From NCBI RefSeq assembly GCF_001949145.1, contig NW_019091502.1, positions 740,389 to 750,806 of the forward strand: DNA of 10,418 nucleotides, in the 5' to 3' direction. Shown piece after piece: positions 1 through 7,091 of the stretch. Under the pieces are notes generated by a model. It was given only the letters and a program-made list of their open reading frames with translations. It did no database searches and was not told the DNA's origin. Origin of the DNA: Acanthaster planci. Lineage: Eukaryota; Echinodermata; Asteroidea; Valvatida; Acanthasteridae. The position numbers were made by a program, and so were the translations under genes. Position 1 is the stretch's first letter. Each line of letters starts with the position of its first letter.

Positions 1-309
1 CACATGTCAAACAGTTAAACTAAGCAACGTACCACGCATACCCAACGCGCGCTGCCACCTAGATCTGGCGCTTTGGAATAGCACCTAACTATGGAGTGCA
101 AAAATGTACAAAATTAAAGCTTGGGTACAGCACAGTCGTTGGGATACGGGAGTTTATGTTCAACAGCTACCCTACCCTCCCGGCTGGGAACAACCGAGCA
201 TCAACGGTACTATCCGTACATTCTGAATACAGACGGGACGACTTCGGAATATTTCGGCTATTTCCGGAAAACTGGAGGAATTCCTCCAGTCTCGGTCACG
301 TGGACATTG
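1..309. other. Non-coding stretch, no gene recognised
   Basis: Short open frames exist here on the plus strand but none resembles a known protein, and none carries convincing splice sites matching the transporter exons downstream. The only structure I can point to is the 20-bp palindrome at 271-290, preceded by a weaker inverted arrangement of CGGAA and TTCCG between about 245 and 267. The stretch may be an intron of the transporter gene, since that gene's first visible exon starts at 951 in mid-codon. Confidence 0.5.
271..290. repeat. Perfect 20-bp palindrome
   Basis: The sequence ACTGGAGGAATTCCTCCAGT equals its own reverse complement over all 20 bases, with GAATTC at the centre. A perfect palindrome this long is not expected by chance in about 10 kb. 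It has no loop, so as DNA it is a symmetric binding site or cruciform candidate rather than an RNA hairpin. It lies about 20 bp outside the foldback element. No function is known. Confidence 0.85.
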
Positions 310-565
310 GGTGATACCCACTGATCTTTATACAATGGATAGGCAGCTCAGCAGTAACTGTGTGAATTGAAGTGACCGCGCGGCCATCTTAGGATTTTCA
401 ATACAATGGCCTCCAACTTCAGTCCATTCACTAAGTGCAGTCATGCGCGGCGCTAAAGACAGCGACTTGGAACTGCCATTGTACCGAATAGCCTAAGATG
501 ACCGCACAGTCACAGTCACGGAGCAGAGCTGCCTATCCAGTGTATCGACATCAGTGGGTGTTACC
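310..565. mobile_element. Foldback MITE with about 100-bp inverted arms
   Basis: The two ends are inverted copies of each other. The first 16 bases (310-325) match the reverse complement of 550-565 with two transitions, giving termini of the form GGTRAYACCCACTGAT. Similarity continues inward for roughly 100 bp: GGATAGGCAGCTC at 337-349 pairs with GAGCTGCCTATCC at 526-538, CATCTTAGG pairs with CCTAAGATG, and CAATGGC pairs with GCCATTG. About 55 bp lie between the arms, and no protein is encoded. This is the structure of a non-autonomous DNA transposon. Flanking GGACATTG (302-309) and GGACCCTT (566-573) are only partly alike, so a target duplication is not established and the superfamily (hAT, Mutator or other) stays open. 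It probably lies in an intron of the transporter gene. Confidence 0.75.
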
Positions 566-950
566 GGACCCTTGATTCGTAGAGAGAGTCAGAATCATCG
601 GGTCTGGTATCCAAACTACGGCACTTTAAGCCCCTTCCCTGATGCATTAAAATTTAATGTAAATTTATGTCAGTTTTTATTTAGAATGATTTAAATCTGC
701 GTTAAATTATATGGCAATGTTTTAAGCCACATTTTACAAAAAATGGAAATGAGTTTTAGAACACCGCATAGTTGGGAAACACTCCCATTTAACAGATTAC
801 ATTGAATATGATGGACACAGGGAGCGAGATTAAATGTCTTCCCTATAAACGAGGTCGGTTACACCAAAGCCCCGAGTGGTAGTTCCTTTCCCCTCAATTT
901 TGATAGAGTTTCTGCCTGAAAAACCATTTGGTCGTTTCTCCCCTCTACAG
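566..950. other. Probable intron sequence upstream of the first visible exon
   Basis: This AT-rich stretch has no recognisable coding sequence. It ends in a clear polypyrimidine tract and acceptor (TTTCTCCCCTCTACAG, ending at 950). A small odd-centred palindrome, CATTAAA-A-TTTAATG, lies at 645-659. I see no donor site or membrane-helix-like frame here that could be the preceding transporter exon. Confidence 0.55.
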
Positions 951-1046
951 GACCAAGTTAGTGGCTATCCTAGCCATTCCTTTCGGGGCTGCTATGATGG
1001 CTTTGATAAGTATCCCACCCATCGTTGACATGTTCGACTCTGCGGT
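951..1046 (+). CDS. Transporter exon A (transmembrane helix)
   Basis: The acceptor CCCCTCTACAG ends at 950 and the donor GTGAGT starts at 1047. The first base completes a codon begun in an exon outside the recognised part, and the next 31 codons start TKLVAILAIPFGAAMMAL and end VDMFDSA, with two bases left over. The hydrophobic run followed by paired prolines matches one of the C-terminal-half helices of SLC18-type transporters. Length is 96 bp, a multiple of three. Confidence 0.8.
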
Positions 1047-2866
1047 GTGAGTATAGGCTAAAGAGTTTACTTCCATTGCACATGGACGCGCGTCAGTGTC
1101 ATTTGCAGGCCAGCGCATTTGTTCCGTGGGGATACCGTGCATGATATGGGGCCGATGGGTACCTCCCCCCACATGTCCAATCCCTATACACACTCTAGGA
1201 TATTGTCACCTAGCACATCCCCCTAGAAGTGTGTACAGAATTCCTGAGATTCCGATCAAACAATGACCAACACAAAGGGGGGAGGGTGTTCTGTCCGTCC
1301 CATATCTTGCATCATTATGTCCGCAGGGTATGCGTAGAGACGGTTTCCCGTGAAACAAAAAACTACCCTACAAGACAGTCACCTCGCAAAGTCTACCACA
1401 CAAAGCCTCTATAGACTGTTTGCAGCATACAAAAGTCTGACAGCATACAAAATGCCGACACGGACTGCTCAAATGGATCAGAAAGGATGAAAAATACAGA
1501 TGTTTTCACTTCTAAGTAAGATAAAAATAGAAATAAAATTACCTCGAAATTTGGAATTTCATTCACCGTGAGCAAATCTGTGCACTATTGCGAATTACGC
1601 ATTATAGGAAAATGTGGGAATTGTAGTTCTTGTCCGAGAACTCCAGCAAAGTCCTCAGAAGAGTTAGCGTTTTATGGGGCATGGCAACGCAAAGTTAAAG
1701 TCAAAATGAAAGGAACAAGGAATGTAAAGCGCATTATCTCTCGTATAGTATTAAATATGACAGTGTGGATGTTATACTTTCCACAGGTGGTATGGTATCC
1801 CAAACAACCTTGGACTCAGTTCCATTATATCTGGCCTTTGGAATGGTGGAGTTTCAGTCGGGTAAGTCGTTGCATGAGGTTGCAAGGAGAGACATCCCCT
1901 TTGCTTTTATTATAATTGAATGCTGCTCGATGGCTGCTGCCACTAATAATCATTTTTGTTGCTGTTCTTGTTGCCCAAATTTAATGGTAATGAAGATGGT
2001 GCAGATGCAGTTGGTAAAAGTAATGTTGATGTAAATGGTAATAATGGTACTGTTAAAATGTTATGAAAGACAGGTGTATGATGACGATGAACAGAAAAAG
2101 ACATCACATAGTTATAAAGTGACGTCATCAAAAGTGAAAATAATAGTGTATCTTTGTAACGGCTGATGACTTTAAGCTCTTGACCATTAAAGCCGCTATC
2201 AGTCGTTGCTGATTTCTGTTAATTTCTAACATCTTTTCTTTTTCTGCGTCTCGTGTCTGCAACTCACATCATCATCCTGCACAGACTTTTCGCCGGGCCT
2301 TTGTTAGGGGGACAGCTGGCGGATCGCTACGGATTTGCCATTTTATCGACGGTTATTGCTGGTTGTTGTCTCGTGGTTATGATCTTCATTTGTCTGTTTG
2401 GAGTGTGGGAGTATCAATGTGGCAAAGGGTTAGTATTCGGTCTAAAAACGTCACAATTACATTAGATACAAGGTATTTTAGATGCCATTTGGGACTTTAA
2501 GTGTTTACGTTGTTGTGTCTCGCAAGGCCTATATAATGCCTGGAGCTTGTAGTCTATAGAACTAGAGTTTTACAAGACAAATCCAAAGTCATTTATCACT
2601 TGATTTGTCATGAACAAATGCTCCTGTCGAATGTTGAGTCACCTACAGCTAGTTTTAATTCCCAACTAAGGACAAGTGTAAAGTCGCTATGTGCGAATAA
2701 CTTTATCGCTTGGGTTATGCGTCTCCGCAGCATTTCTGTTCTGTACAGTGGTAATTTACATTTTGGGACTGTTTGACCTTGCAGGAGACGAATACCTTCA
2801 TCACGGCTTGAGGCGGAGGCTAATTCGACTGAAGACGAACGGAGGCCACTCGCTGCAACAGAATGA
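951..2866 (+). CDS. MFS transporter, SLC18B1-like (3' part of gene, 4 exons)
   Basis: Join 951-1046, 1787-1861, 2285-2428, 2785-2866. After completing a split first codon this reads 131 residues to a TGA at 2864-2866. All three junctions have GT..AG introns and keep a single frame, which is strong support for a real gene. The product is the C-terminal end of a polytopic major-facilitator protein: a helix rich in A/I/M (about residues 1-22), an IPPIVDMF segment, a GLSSIISGLWNGG helix, then the family-type motif GPLLGGQLADRYGF, a last hydrophobic helix ending VWEY, and a polar tail ending STEDERRPLAATE. Order and spacing resemble, from memory, the end of SLC18B1-type transporters (the vesicular polyamine transporter branch of the SLC18 family). 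Membrane location follows from the family; substrate is inference. The N-terminal half lies before the window. Another MFS family of similar layout remains possible, and I give no gene symbol for that reason. Confidence 0.82.
1047..1786 (+). other. Intron A-B of the transporter gene
   Basis: GTGAGT donor at 1047 and CCACAG acceptor ending at 1786, 740 bp. It holds no recognisable gene. There is a tandem pair of 18-bp units, each beginning CAGCATACAAAA, at 1423-1440 and 1441-1458, with 15 of 18 positions the same. Confidence 0.75.
1787..1861 (+). CDS. Transporter exon B (GLSSIISGLWNGG helix)
   Basis: The acceptor TACTTTCCACAG ends at 1786 and the canonical donor GTAAGT begins at 1862. Read in the phase dictated by exon A, it gives a V codon across the junction and then WYGIPNNLGLSSI, ISGLWNGGVSV and a split glycine. 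The two other frames across this exon are open but give no family-like sequence. The small-residue-rich helix preceding the GPxxGG motif is where SLC18-type proteins place their penultimate helix. Length is 75 bp. Confidence 0.82.
1862..2284 (+). other. Intron B-C of the transporter gene
   Basis: GTAAGT donor at 1862 and an acceptor ending GCACAG at 2284, preceded by a long pyrimidine tract (CTTTTCTTTTTCTG near 2230). The 423 bp contain a low-complexity GTAATG/GATG-rich run at about 1985-2055 and a full cAMP-response-element palindrome TGACGTCA at 2120-2127. No gene is seen. Confidence 0.8.
2120..2127. promoter_or_regulatory. Full CRE palindrome TGACGTCA in intron
   Basis: This 8-bp sequence is the consensus site for CREB/ATF bZIP factors. 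It is the first of three exact copies in the window (others at 7568 and 7992). Occupancy cannot be judged from sequence; a single intronic site is weak evidence for an enhancer. Confidence 0.35.
2285..2428 (+). CDS. Transporter exon C (GPLLGG motif and last helix)
   Basis: The acceptor CATCCTGCACAG ends at 2284 and the donor GTTAGT starts at 2429. The phase from exon B gives LFAGPLLGGQLADRYGF, a glycine-rich helix and loop typical of major-facilitator transporters, followed by a hydrophobic stretch containing CCLVVMIFICLFGVW and ending EYQCGK with two bases left over. This is the best-conserved-looking segment of the gene. Length is 144 bp, again a multiple of three. Confidence 0.88.
2429..2784 (+). 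other. Intron C-D of the transporter gene
   Basis: GTTAGT donor at 2429 and acceptor TTTGACCTTGCAG ending at 2784, 356 bp. Earlier AGs at 2730 and 2748 are poorer choices: from exon C they give only a short tail ending in TGA at 2774-2776, whereas 2784 gives a tail that looks like the family's. Confidence 0.65.
2785..2866 (+). CDS. Transporter terminal coding exon D (cytosolic tail)
   Basis: In the phase left by exon C this reads G-RRIPSSRLEAEAN and then STEDERRPLAATE, stopping at TGA 2864-2866. A basic start followed by an acidic Ser/Thr-rich end is a usual cytosolic tail after the last helix, and it resembles the end of SLC18B1-type proteins as I recall them. A competing frame over the same DNA, stopping at 2876, encodes a hydrophobic stretch and would add a thirteenth helix. 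I consider it a shadow because the splice phase does not support it. Confidence 0.72.
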
Positions 2867-3130
2867 TGTACGATAACATTTGGTGGAGAGCTGTTATAAT
2901 GTTAATTCAAAACAGGAATAGATTCCTACGAGGAAAAAAATGTGTGGGGCAATTTGCCAAAAAAGTAATTTAGAAGATTTTAAGCATGTTTCTACCATGT
3001 ATTAGCACAATTATCATAGGTGAACAGTAAATTTGTATTCAAAAATTCTATGTTTTATGAATAACGAAAAACCACCAACCATGTGAAAATGTCGGGTTTT
3101 AAACAATAAAAACTAGGTACTTACCACTTT
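2867..3130 (+). other. 3'UTR of the transporter gene with AATAAA at 3105-3110
   Basis: An AT-rich untranslated stretch follows the stop. The first downstream polyadenylation hexamer is AATAAA at 3105-3110, inside TTTTAAACAATAAAAACTAGG. Cleavage would be expected 10-30 bases later, so the end at about 3130 is an estimate. A second AATAAA at 3300-3305 could give a longer mRNA. Confidence 0.6.
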
Positions 3131-3811
3131 CTATGCTTTGTAAATAGGCCTAATGCAACATTGTACCCTTGTTCAATGTATGAAAACTGTTGCTATTTGG
3201 CATCGAAAAGTGCACCTAAAAAATTTCTGAAAACATGTGTTTTGGCGACCCCTAACCAGAAACATCATTGTTACTGTGGGAATCCGCCTGTTGCCATTCA
3301 ATAAATTACATACCTAACGTTTGCCCTAAAGCAACTGGGGTACTGATTCACCTCTTATTTAGACGTGTTCCTTCGCGTGTGTTGGGAATAGTTCCGACTA
3401 CTTCTATGGTAGTTGTGTTTAATTTACCTGGACTCCCCAAAGACACTCTGGGTAAAAGTCATTGCAAATTTTTGGAATTAGCTTAATAGTAGATTGTCAT
3501 TGTATGTTTATAATATTCCTACCTCGCATGGATACGCCATTTCTTGCTTCTTGTTTTGCTGGCCCCGCTGTGTCCTGGACGGGTTCCTCTTCCGTGGCTG
3601 ACGCTTTAAGAAGGGAAGATCATATATCGCGTCTGGGTTCCTTTCAAGTTTTGCCTGTTCTGAATGAGGCTCCGGGCCTTGTCCTGCAGCATGCAGCCCA
3701 TTGTTCCAAGACTTTGAACCTGCGGTGTCCGGGTGAGTTGGTGTTAGGAAGCTTGGTGCATTTGCGCTGGTAAATTGTAATTTATAACTCTATTTGTAAC
3801 ATTCTAATGTG
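3131..3811. other. Intergenic stretch, no gene recognised
   Basis: No supported gene. A plus-strand frame is open from an ATG at 3528 to 3773 and meets a strong donor sequence, GTGAGT, at 3733-3738. It could be a first exon of about 205 bp, but the predicted peptide resembles nothing I know and no downstream exon is visible. An 8-bp palindrome TAGGCCTA occurs at 3145-3152. Confidence 0.4.
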
Positions 3812-3820
3812 TATATAAAA
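3812..3820 (+). promoter_or_regulatory. TATA-box-like sequence TATATAAAA
   Basis: A good match to a metazoan TATA box. About 40 bases further on is GCCACCATGACA, an ideal start context (ATG 3861-3863), but that frame has only four codons before TAG at 3873-3875. No gene follows; the LINE fragment begins at about 3900. It may be a relic or chance. Confidence 0.3.
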
Positions 3821-3899
3821 GCTGGGTGTGTGGCATAGTCTGCTCATTTACATAGCCACCATGACAGCTAAATAGCCGCCGCTCGTTCGCCGCTCGGCA

Positions 3900-4481
3900 G
3901 AGGTGTACGGCAGAGGTGTACGGCAGCGAAATCTGGACAGCGTATGCTAGACAGGAACGCCGCCTCAACAGTTTCCACTTACGTTGCCTGTGCGCATCTG
4001 GAGCATCTCCAGGCAGGACAGAGTACCGAACACCGAGGTGCTCGAGAAGGCAAACACCCAGAGCATGTTTGCGATGCTGTCCAACAGACGTCTGAGGTGG
4101 CTGGAACATGTTCGCCGGATAGAGGATGGACGCCTGCCAACAGACGTCCTCTATGGCGAGCTCGCAGCAGGATCCAGACCAGCCAGCCACCCCATGCTGC
4201 GTTTGTGCGAGAGGAAAATGAAGGCTGCGGAGATCGACCCAAGCTCATGGGAAATGGCTGCTGACGACCGCAACAACTGGCATCATGTCATCAGAACAGG
4301 TGTCAAGAGAGGGGAGGAGAGAAGGAAGCAGCAGTGGCACGACAAGAGGGAGCCACGTAGAGCAAGAGCAGCCCCCGCACCTATGCTGCCCAGTGCCTAC
4401 ACGTGCAGGCACTGTGACAAAGACTGTCATTCCAGAATGGGACTTTTCATCCATAGCCAGCGCTGCTCCAGGACAAATTGA
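3900..4481 (+). pseudogene. LINE ORF2 fragment: end of reverse-transcriptase ORF with C2HC finger
   Basis: This is the C-terminal end of a non-LTR retrotransposon polyprotein; the reverse transcriptase and endonuclease domains are missing. The first part reads YGSEIWTAYARQERRLNSFH from 3919, then the frame changes near 3990 (one base lost, or two gained) and continues QDRVPNTEVLEKA, RRLRWLEHVRRIEDGRLP and DVLYGELAAG. These blocks are very common after the RT domain in animal LINE ORFs. It ends in a zinc finger C-X2-C-X12-H-X3-C (Cys at 4404, 4413; His at 4452; Cys at 4464), followed by TGA at 4479-4481. A 13-bp tandem duplication (GAGGTGTACGGCA, 3900-3912 and 3913-3925) marks the left edge. 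The copy is 5'-truncated and frameshifted, so inactive. The clade within LINEs is undetermined. Confidence 0.85.
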
Positions 4482-5461
4482 CTTTTTCCGGCACAGATCC
4501 ATTGTCTTTTGAGACAGAAAGAGACTTCTACTTTCTCTACAGTGATGAATTCCTAGGAGAAAGAGTTTAGTTTACCTAAACGTAAACTCACTATTTTTGT
4601 AATCCGTACTTCATACATTTAAATATCATTCATGAATAAATGAGACATTTTAGCCATTCCCATTGGTTGAGAGCCTGTCACGTGGCAGGTATTTAATGGA
4701 TAGCCCCAACAATCCCAAATCCTCCGATTGCAAAATGATTTTGTATACACCCTAGAGGGGTAGGGTTAATTAACAGAGCACCGGCTGTCTGTTCAACACC
4801 TCACTCGCTAAGCGAAAAATCAATCCCCATATACAGAGATTGTTCACAACCACTCGCTAGAAAAACATATAGGCCTACCGTAACATGGTTAGACGTGTAT
4901 TTGAAAAAATTGAAGTAAAGTTGTTAATCAACAGAATCTCGGGCAACAGAATAGGCAATTTTTAAGACCTTGTGACTCAAAAGGTATTTCTGAACTGGAC
5001 TAAATGCTTTGCTCGTCTTGAACGTTCATTTAAAACCGGTTGAGCTTTTGGCTTGGACATTACCAATGTCCATTCTTTTGATCTGGTCTGAAATAAAAGT
5101 TGAAGACTGTCAGAAGACAAAGCTTTTTCCTTTCATAGACTTCCACTTTGTAAAAGTTACAAACAGCTCGCATGCACTGCAGTGATACGTCTGTATGTGG
5201 TACAGTAAATGTATTTTATGATATCATTTAGTTACAGTTTTTCATGAGGACTTTCATTTCGTGATCATTAATGTCGATTATATACCAATAATTCTTTTAA
5301 AGTTACGAGCACTAACAATTAATTTTATGTTAGGACACCCAACTCTCTTTGCTTTGGCCAGTACGAAACCCTTTAATTTCAATATGTTATTATTTTATGG
5401 TCATTTAATTCCGCCATCAGCTACGTCCGATCTATTGTGCGTATTATGCTTGACATAATAC
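4482..5461. other. Intergenic stretch, no gene recognised
   Basis: AT-rich DNA between the LINE and the LTR element. The first 30-80 bases may be LINE 3'UTR, but no terminal repeat or poly(A) marks its end. Visible structures are an imperfect hairpin at 4563-4589, a promoter-like patch at 4662-4696, a small inverted repeat CCCTA-GAGGGG-TAGGG at 4751-4766, and the palindrome TAGGCCTA at 4870-4877. No open frame resembles a protein. Confidence 0.5.
4662..4696 (+). promoter_or_regulatory. Promoter-like patch: inverted CCAAT, E-box, TATTTAA
   Basis: ATTGG (4662-4666, an inverted CCAAT box), CACGTG (4679-4684) inside the nearly symmetric CCTGTCACGTGGCAGG, and TATTTAA (4690-4696) occur within 35 bp. 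The order suits a core promoter, but spacing is tight and no coding sequence follows, so this could equally be part of an old repeat. Confidence 0.25.
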
Positions 5462-5462
5462 C

Positions 5463-6131
5463 CGGCGACACCTGATGCGGACTCAGAGCTACCAGAAGCA
5501 GCAGTACGACCGTCGCGCCCAGGAGGGCGGGTTCGAGCCCGGCCAGGCTGTTTGGCTGTTCACCCCAAAGAAGAAAGTCGGCCGCTCCCCCAAGCTGCAG
5601 TGGTGGTGGGACGGACCCTTCGCGGTGCTACAACGCCTCAACGACGTAACCTACAAAGTGCAGTGTACCACCCGAGCGAAGGCTCAGATCGTGCATCGCA
5701 ATCGGCTCAAGCGCTACCTGGGCGACTTGCAGCTTGGGTGGTTGGAGCGCGCAGCCCGCGGAGCCTTGGCCGAGGAGGCGCCAGCGCGGGCAGGCGGGCA
5801 AGGAGCCAGCGGATCCGGCCCTCAGTCCTGCCCGCGGGGGCCGTCTCCCCCCGTTGACGAAGGGACCGCACTGGAACCTATTGACGGGGCGAAGTCGGGA
5901 CGCCCGGGCCGGAGCGGCGGCGTGTCGAGCGGGAAGAACTCAGACATAAGCAGCAAGGGAGGCAGCGCGCCGGCAGAGCCATCGCCGTGCGAACCGGAGG
6001 CGGGGGGAGCGCGCGTGAATCACAAGGGGCGGCGGGTTCGGCGCCCGGCGCGATTCTGCTCCACGCTAACTCCTGAATCTCCCTCTGTTTCTCTCCCCGG
6101 GATGGACCGGTTGGCCTGCCCCCACTGTTAG
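5463..6131 (+). pseudogene. Ty3/Gypsy integrase C-terminal domain plus linker (5'-truncated)
   Basis: The frame reads from about 5463 to a TAG at 6129-6131; the ATG at 5475 is internal and not a true start. Residues after it include SYQKQQYDRRAQ, GFEPGQAVWLFTPKK, RSPKLQWWWDGPF (GPF encoded near 5613) and YKVQ..IVHRNRLKRY. This is the integrase C-terminal module of metazoan Ty3/Gypsy elements (a GPY/F-type, SH3-like DNA-binding or targeting domain). The zinc-binding and DDE catalytic domains are missing. After about residue 90 comes a linker of about 125 residues rich in G, P, S, A and R. The frame ends ACPHC-stop, just inside a zinc finger that continues in the same frame downstream. Confidence 0.85.
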
Positions 6132-7080
6132 CGAGAATTCCGCCAGCGGACCAACTTGCGGCGACACCTGAGGTCGGCGTGTCCGGAGCTGTTCGCCACC
6201 CGGCCCTATACCTGTGAGCGGAGGTGTGGCCGCTGCTTCTACCGCTTGGACATGCGGGATCGGCACCACCGACACTGCGACCACGTCCTCGTCGGCCAGA
6301 TCCAAGCGGAGGATCCTGACGTCCCAGAGGTCTCCGCCAGTGGCGGGGAGTTGGGGGGTGACGAGTTCCCCATGGAGCAGTCTCTCCCCCCTGCCGGTCC
6401 TCCGGGGGGAGCCGCCCGGACCCGCCCCCGGTCGGCTGCCGCGGGTGGCCCACGCCGCCAGTGCCCTCTCCGCGCCGAAGGCGGGGATCACGAGGCCGGC
6501 TGGAACAATGAGACCAGTCGGACTCGCCTTCCAGTGCGGCCCCGGGCCCCCGCGGCGGCCGCTGCGGCCGGGACCGCCCCCCAGCGCCGCTCAGTAGAGA
6601 CGGGGACGCAGACTGAGGAAGAACCCCTAGCTCGGGTTTGGAGCGGGGGCCGCCGGAGTCTGCCCCCTGGCTCCTGGGTGACGTATGCGGGGGGGATCCG
6701 CCTGCGACTGGGGGTGCGAGCCACTCTGCAGGAGGAGCGGGCCACCAGAGACACAGACACCATGATGGACCCACCCTTCTGTGAGCTTCACCACAGCCAG
6801 TGGCGGTCGGAGGTCCAGCGGGAGTCCCCTCCACCGCCCACCGGAGTCCGTCCCCCCGGAGCAACAAAGAAACGCCGGGGGGCACCACGGCAACCGGAGT
6901 CTCCTCCACACTGGACCCCTGGATCCCCCCATGGTAGCGGAGAAGACCCTCGGAACCCACAATACTTGTACTTGTTGCTTGTTATTCCACTGCCTTGTAA
7001 GCTGCACAGGGGCGACCGGGATGGCCTTTGGCTGGCCCGCTGGGTTGCGTCGCCTCGTTCGGGGACGAACAAGAGTCCTC

Positions 7081-7091
7081 GGAAGGGGCAG
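7081..7091 (+). other. Polypurine-tract candidate before the 3' LTR
   Basis: GGAAGGGGCAG lies immediately 5' of the TGTAGC LTR terminus. LTR retroelements prime plus-strand DNA synthesis from a purine run at this location. It is short and broken by one C, so it may be degraded. Confidence 0.5.

Noticed and set aside
1568-2034. Two overlapping plus-strand frames (115 and 89 codons) over the second transporter exon
   Set aside because: Splice phase from exon A selects the third frame, which gives GLSSIISGLWNGG; the other two are shadows.
2691-2876. 61-codon frame with a hydrophobic helix as the transporter's last exon
   Set aside because: It does not join exon C in phase through good splice sites, and exon C already encodes the last helix. 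Acceptor 2784 gives a family-like polar tail in phase.
3804-4248. Minus-strand frames opposite the LINE fragment
   Set aside because: The plus strand holds clear LINE protein blocks; the antisense frames are shadows.
5441-5445. GTATT as the left target duplication matching GTATT after the LTR (7364-7368)
   Set aside because: It is not followed by a TGTAGC LTR start and lies about 17 bases outside the junction; a 5-mer match here is easily chance.
5530-5540. GGTTCGAGCCC resembling a tRNA B box
   Set aside because: It lies inside the integrase reading frame, and no A box or cloverleaf can be drawn around it.
5878-6960. 360-codon minus-strand frame, and other long frames opposite the Gypsy-type element
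   Set aside because: GC-rich coding sequence has few stops in any frame; the peptides are low-complexity and resemble no family.
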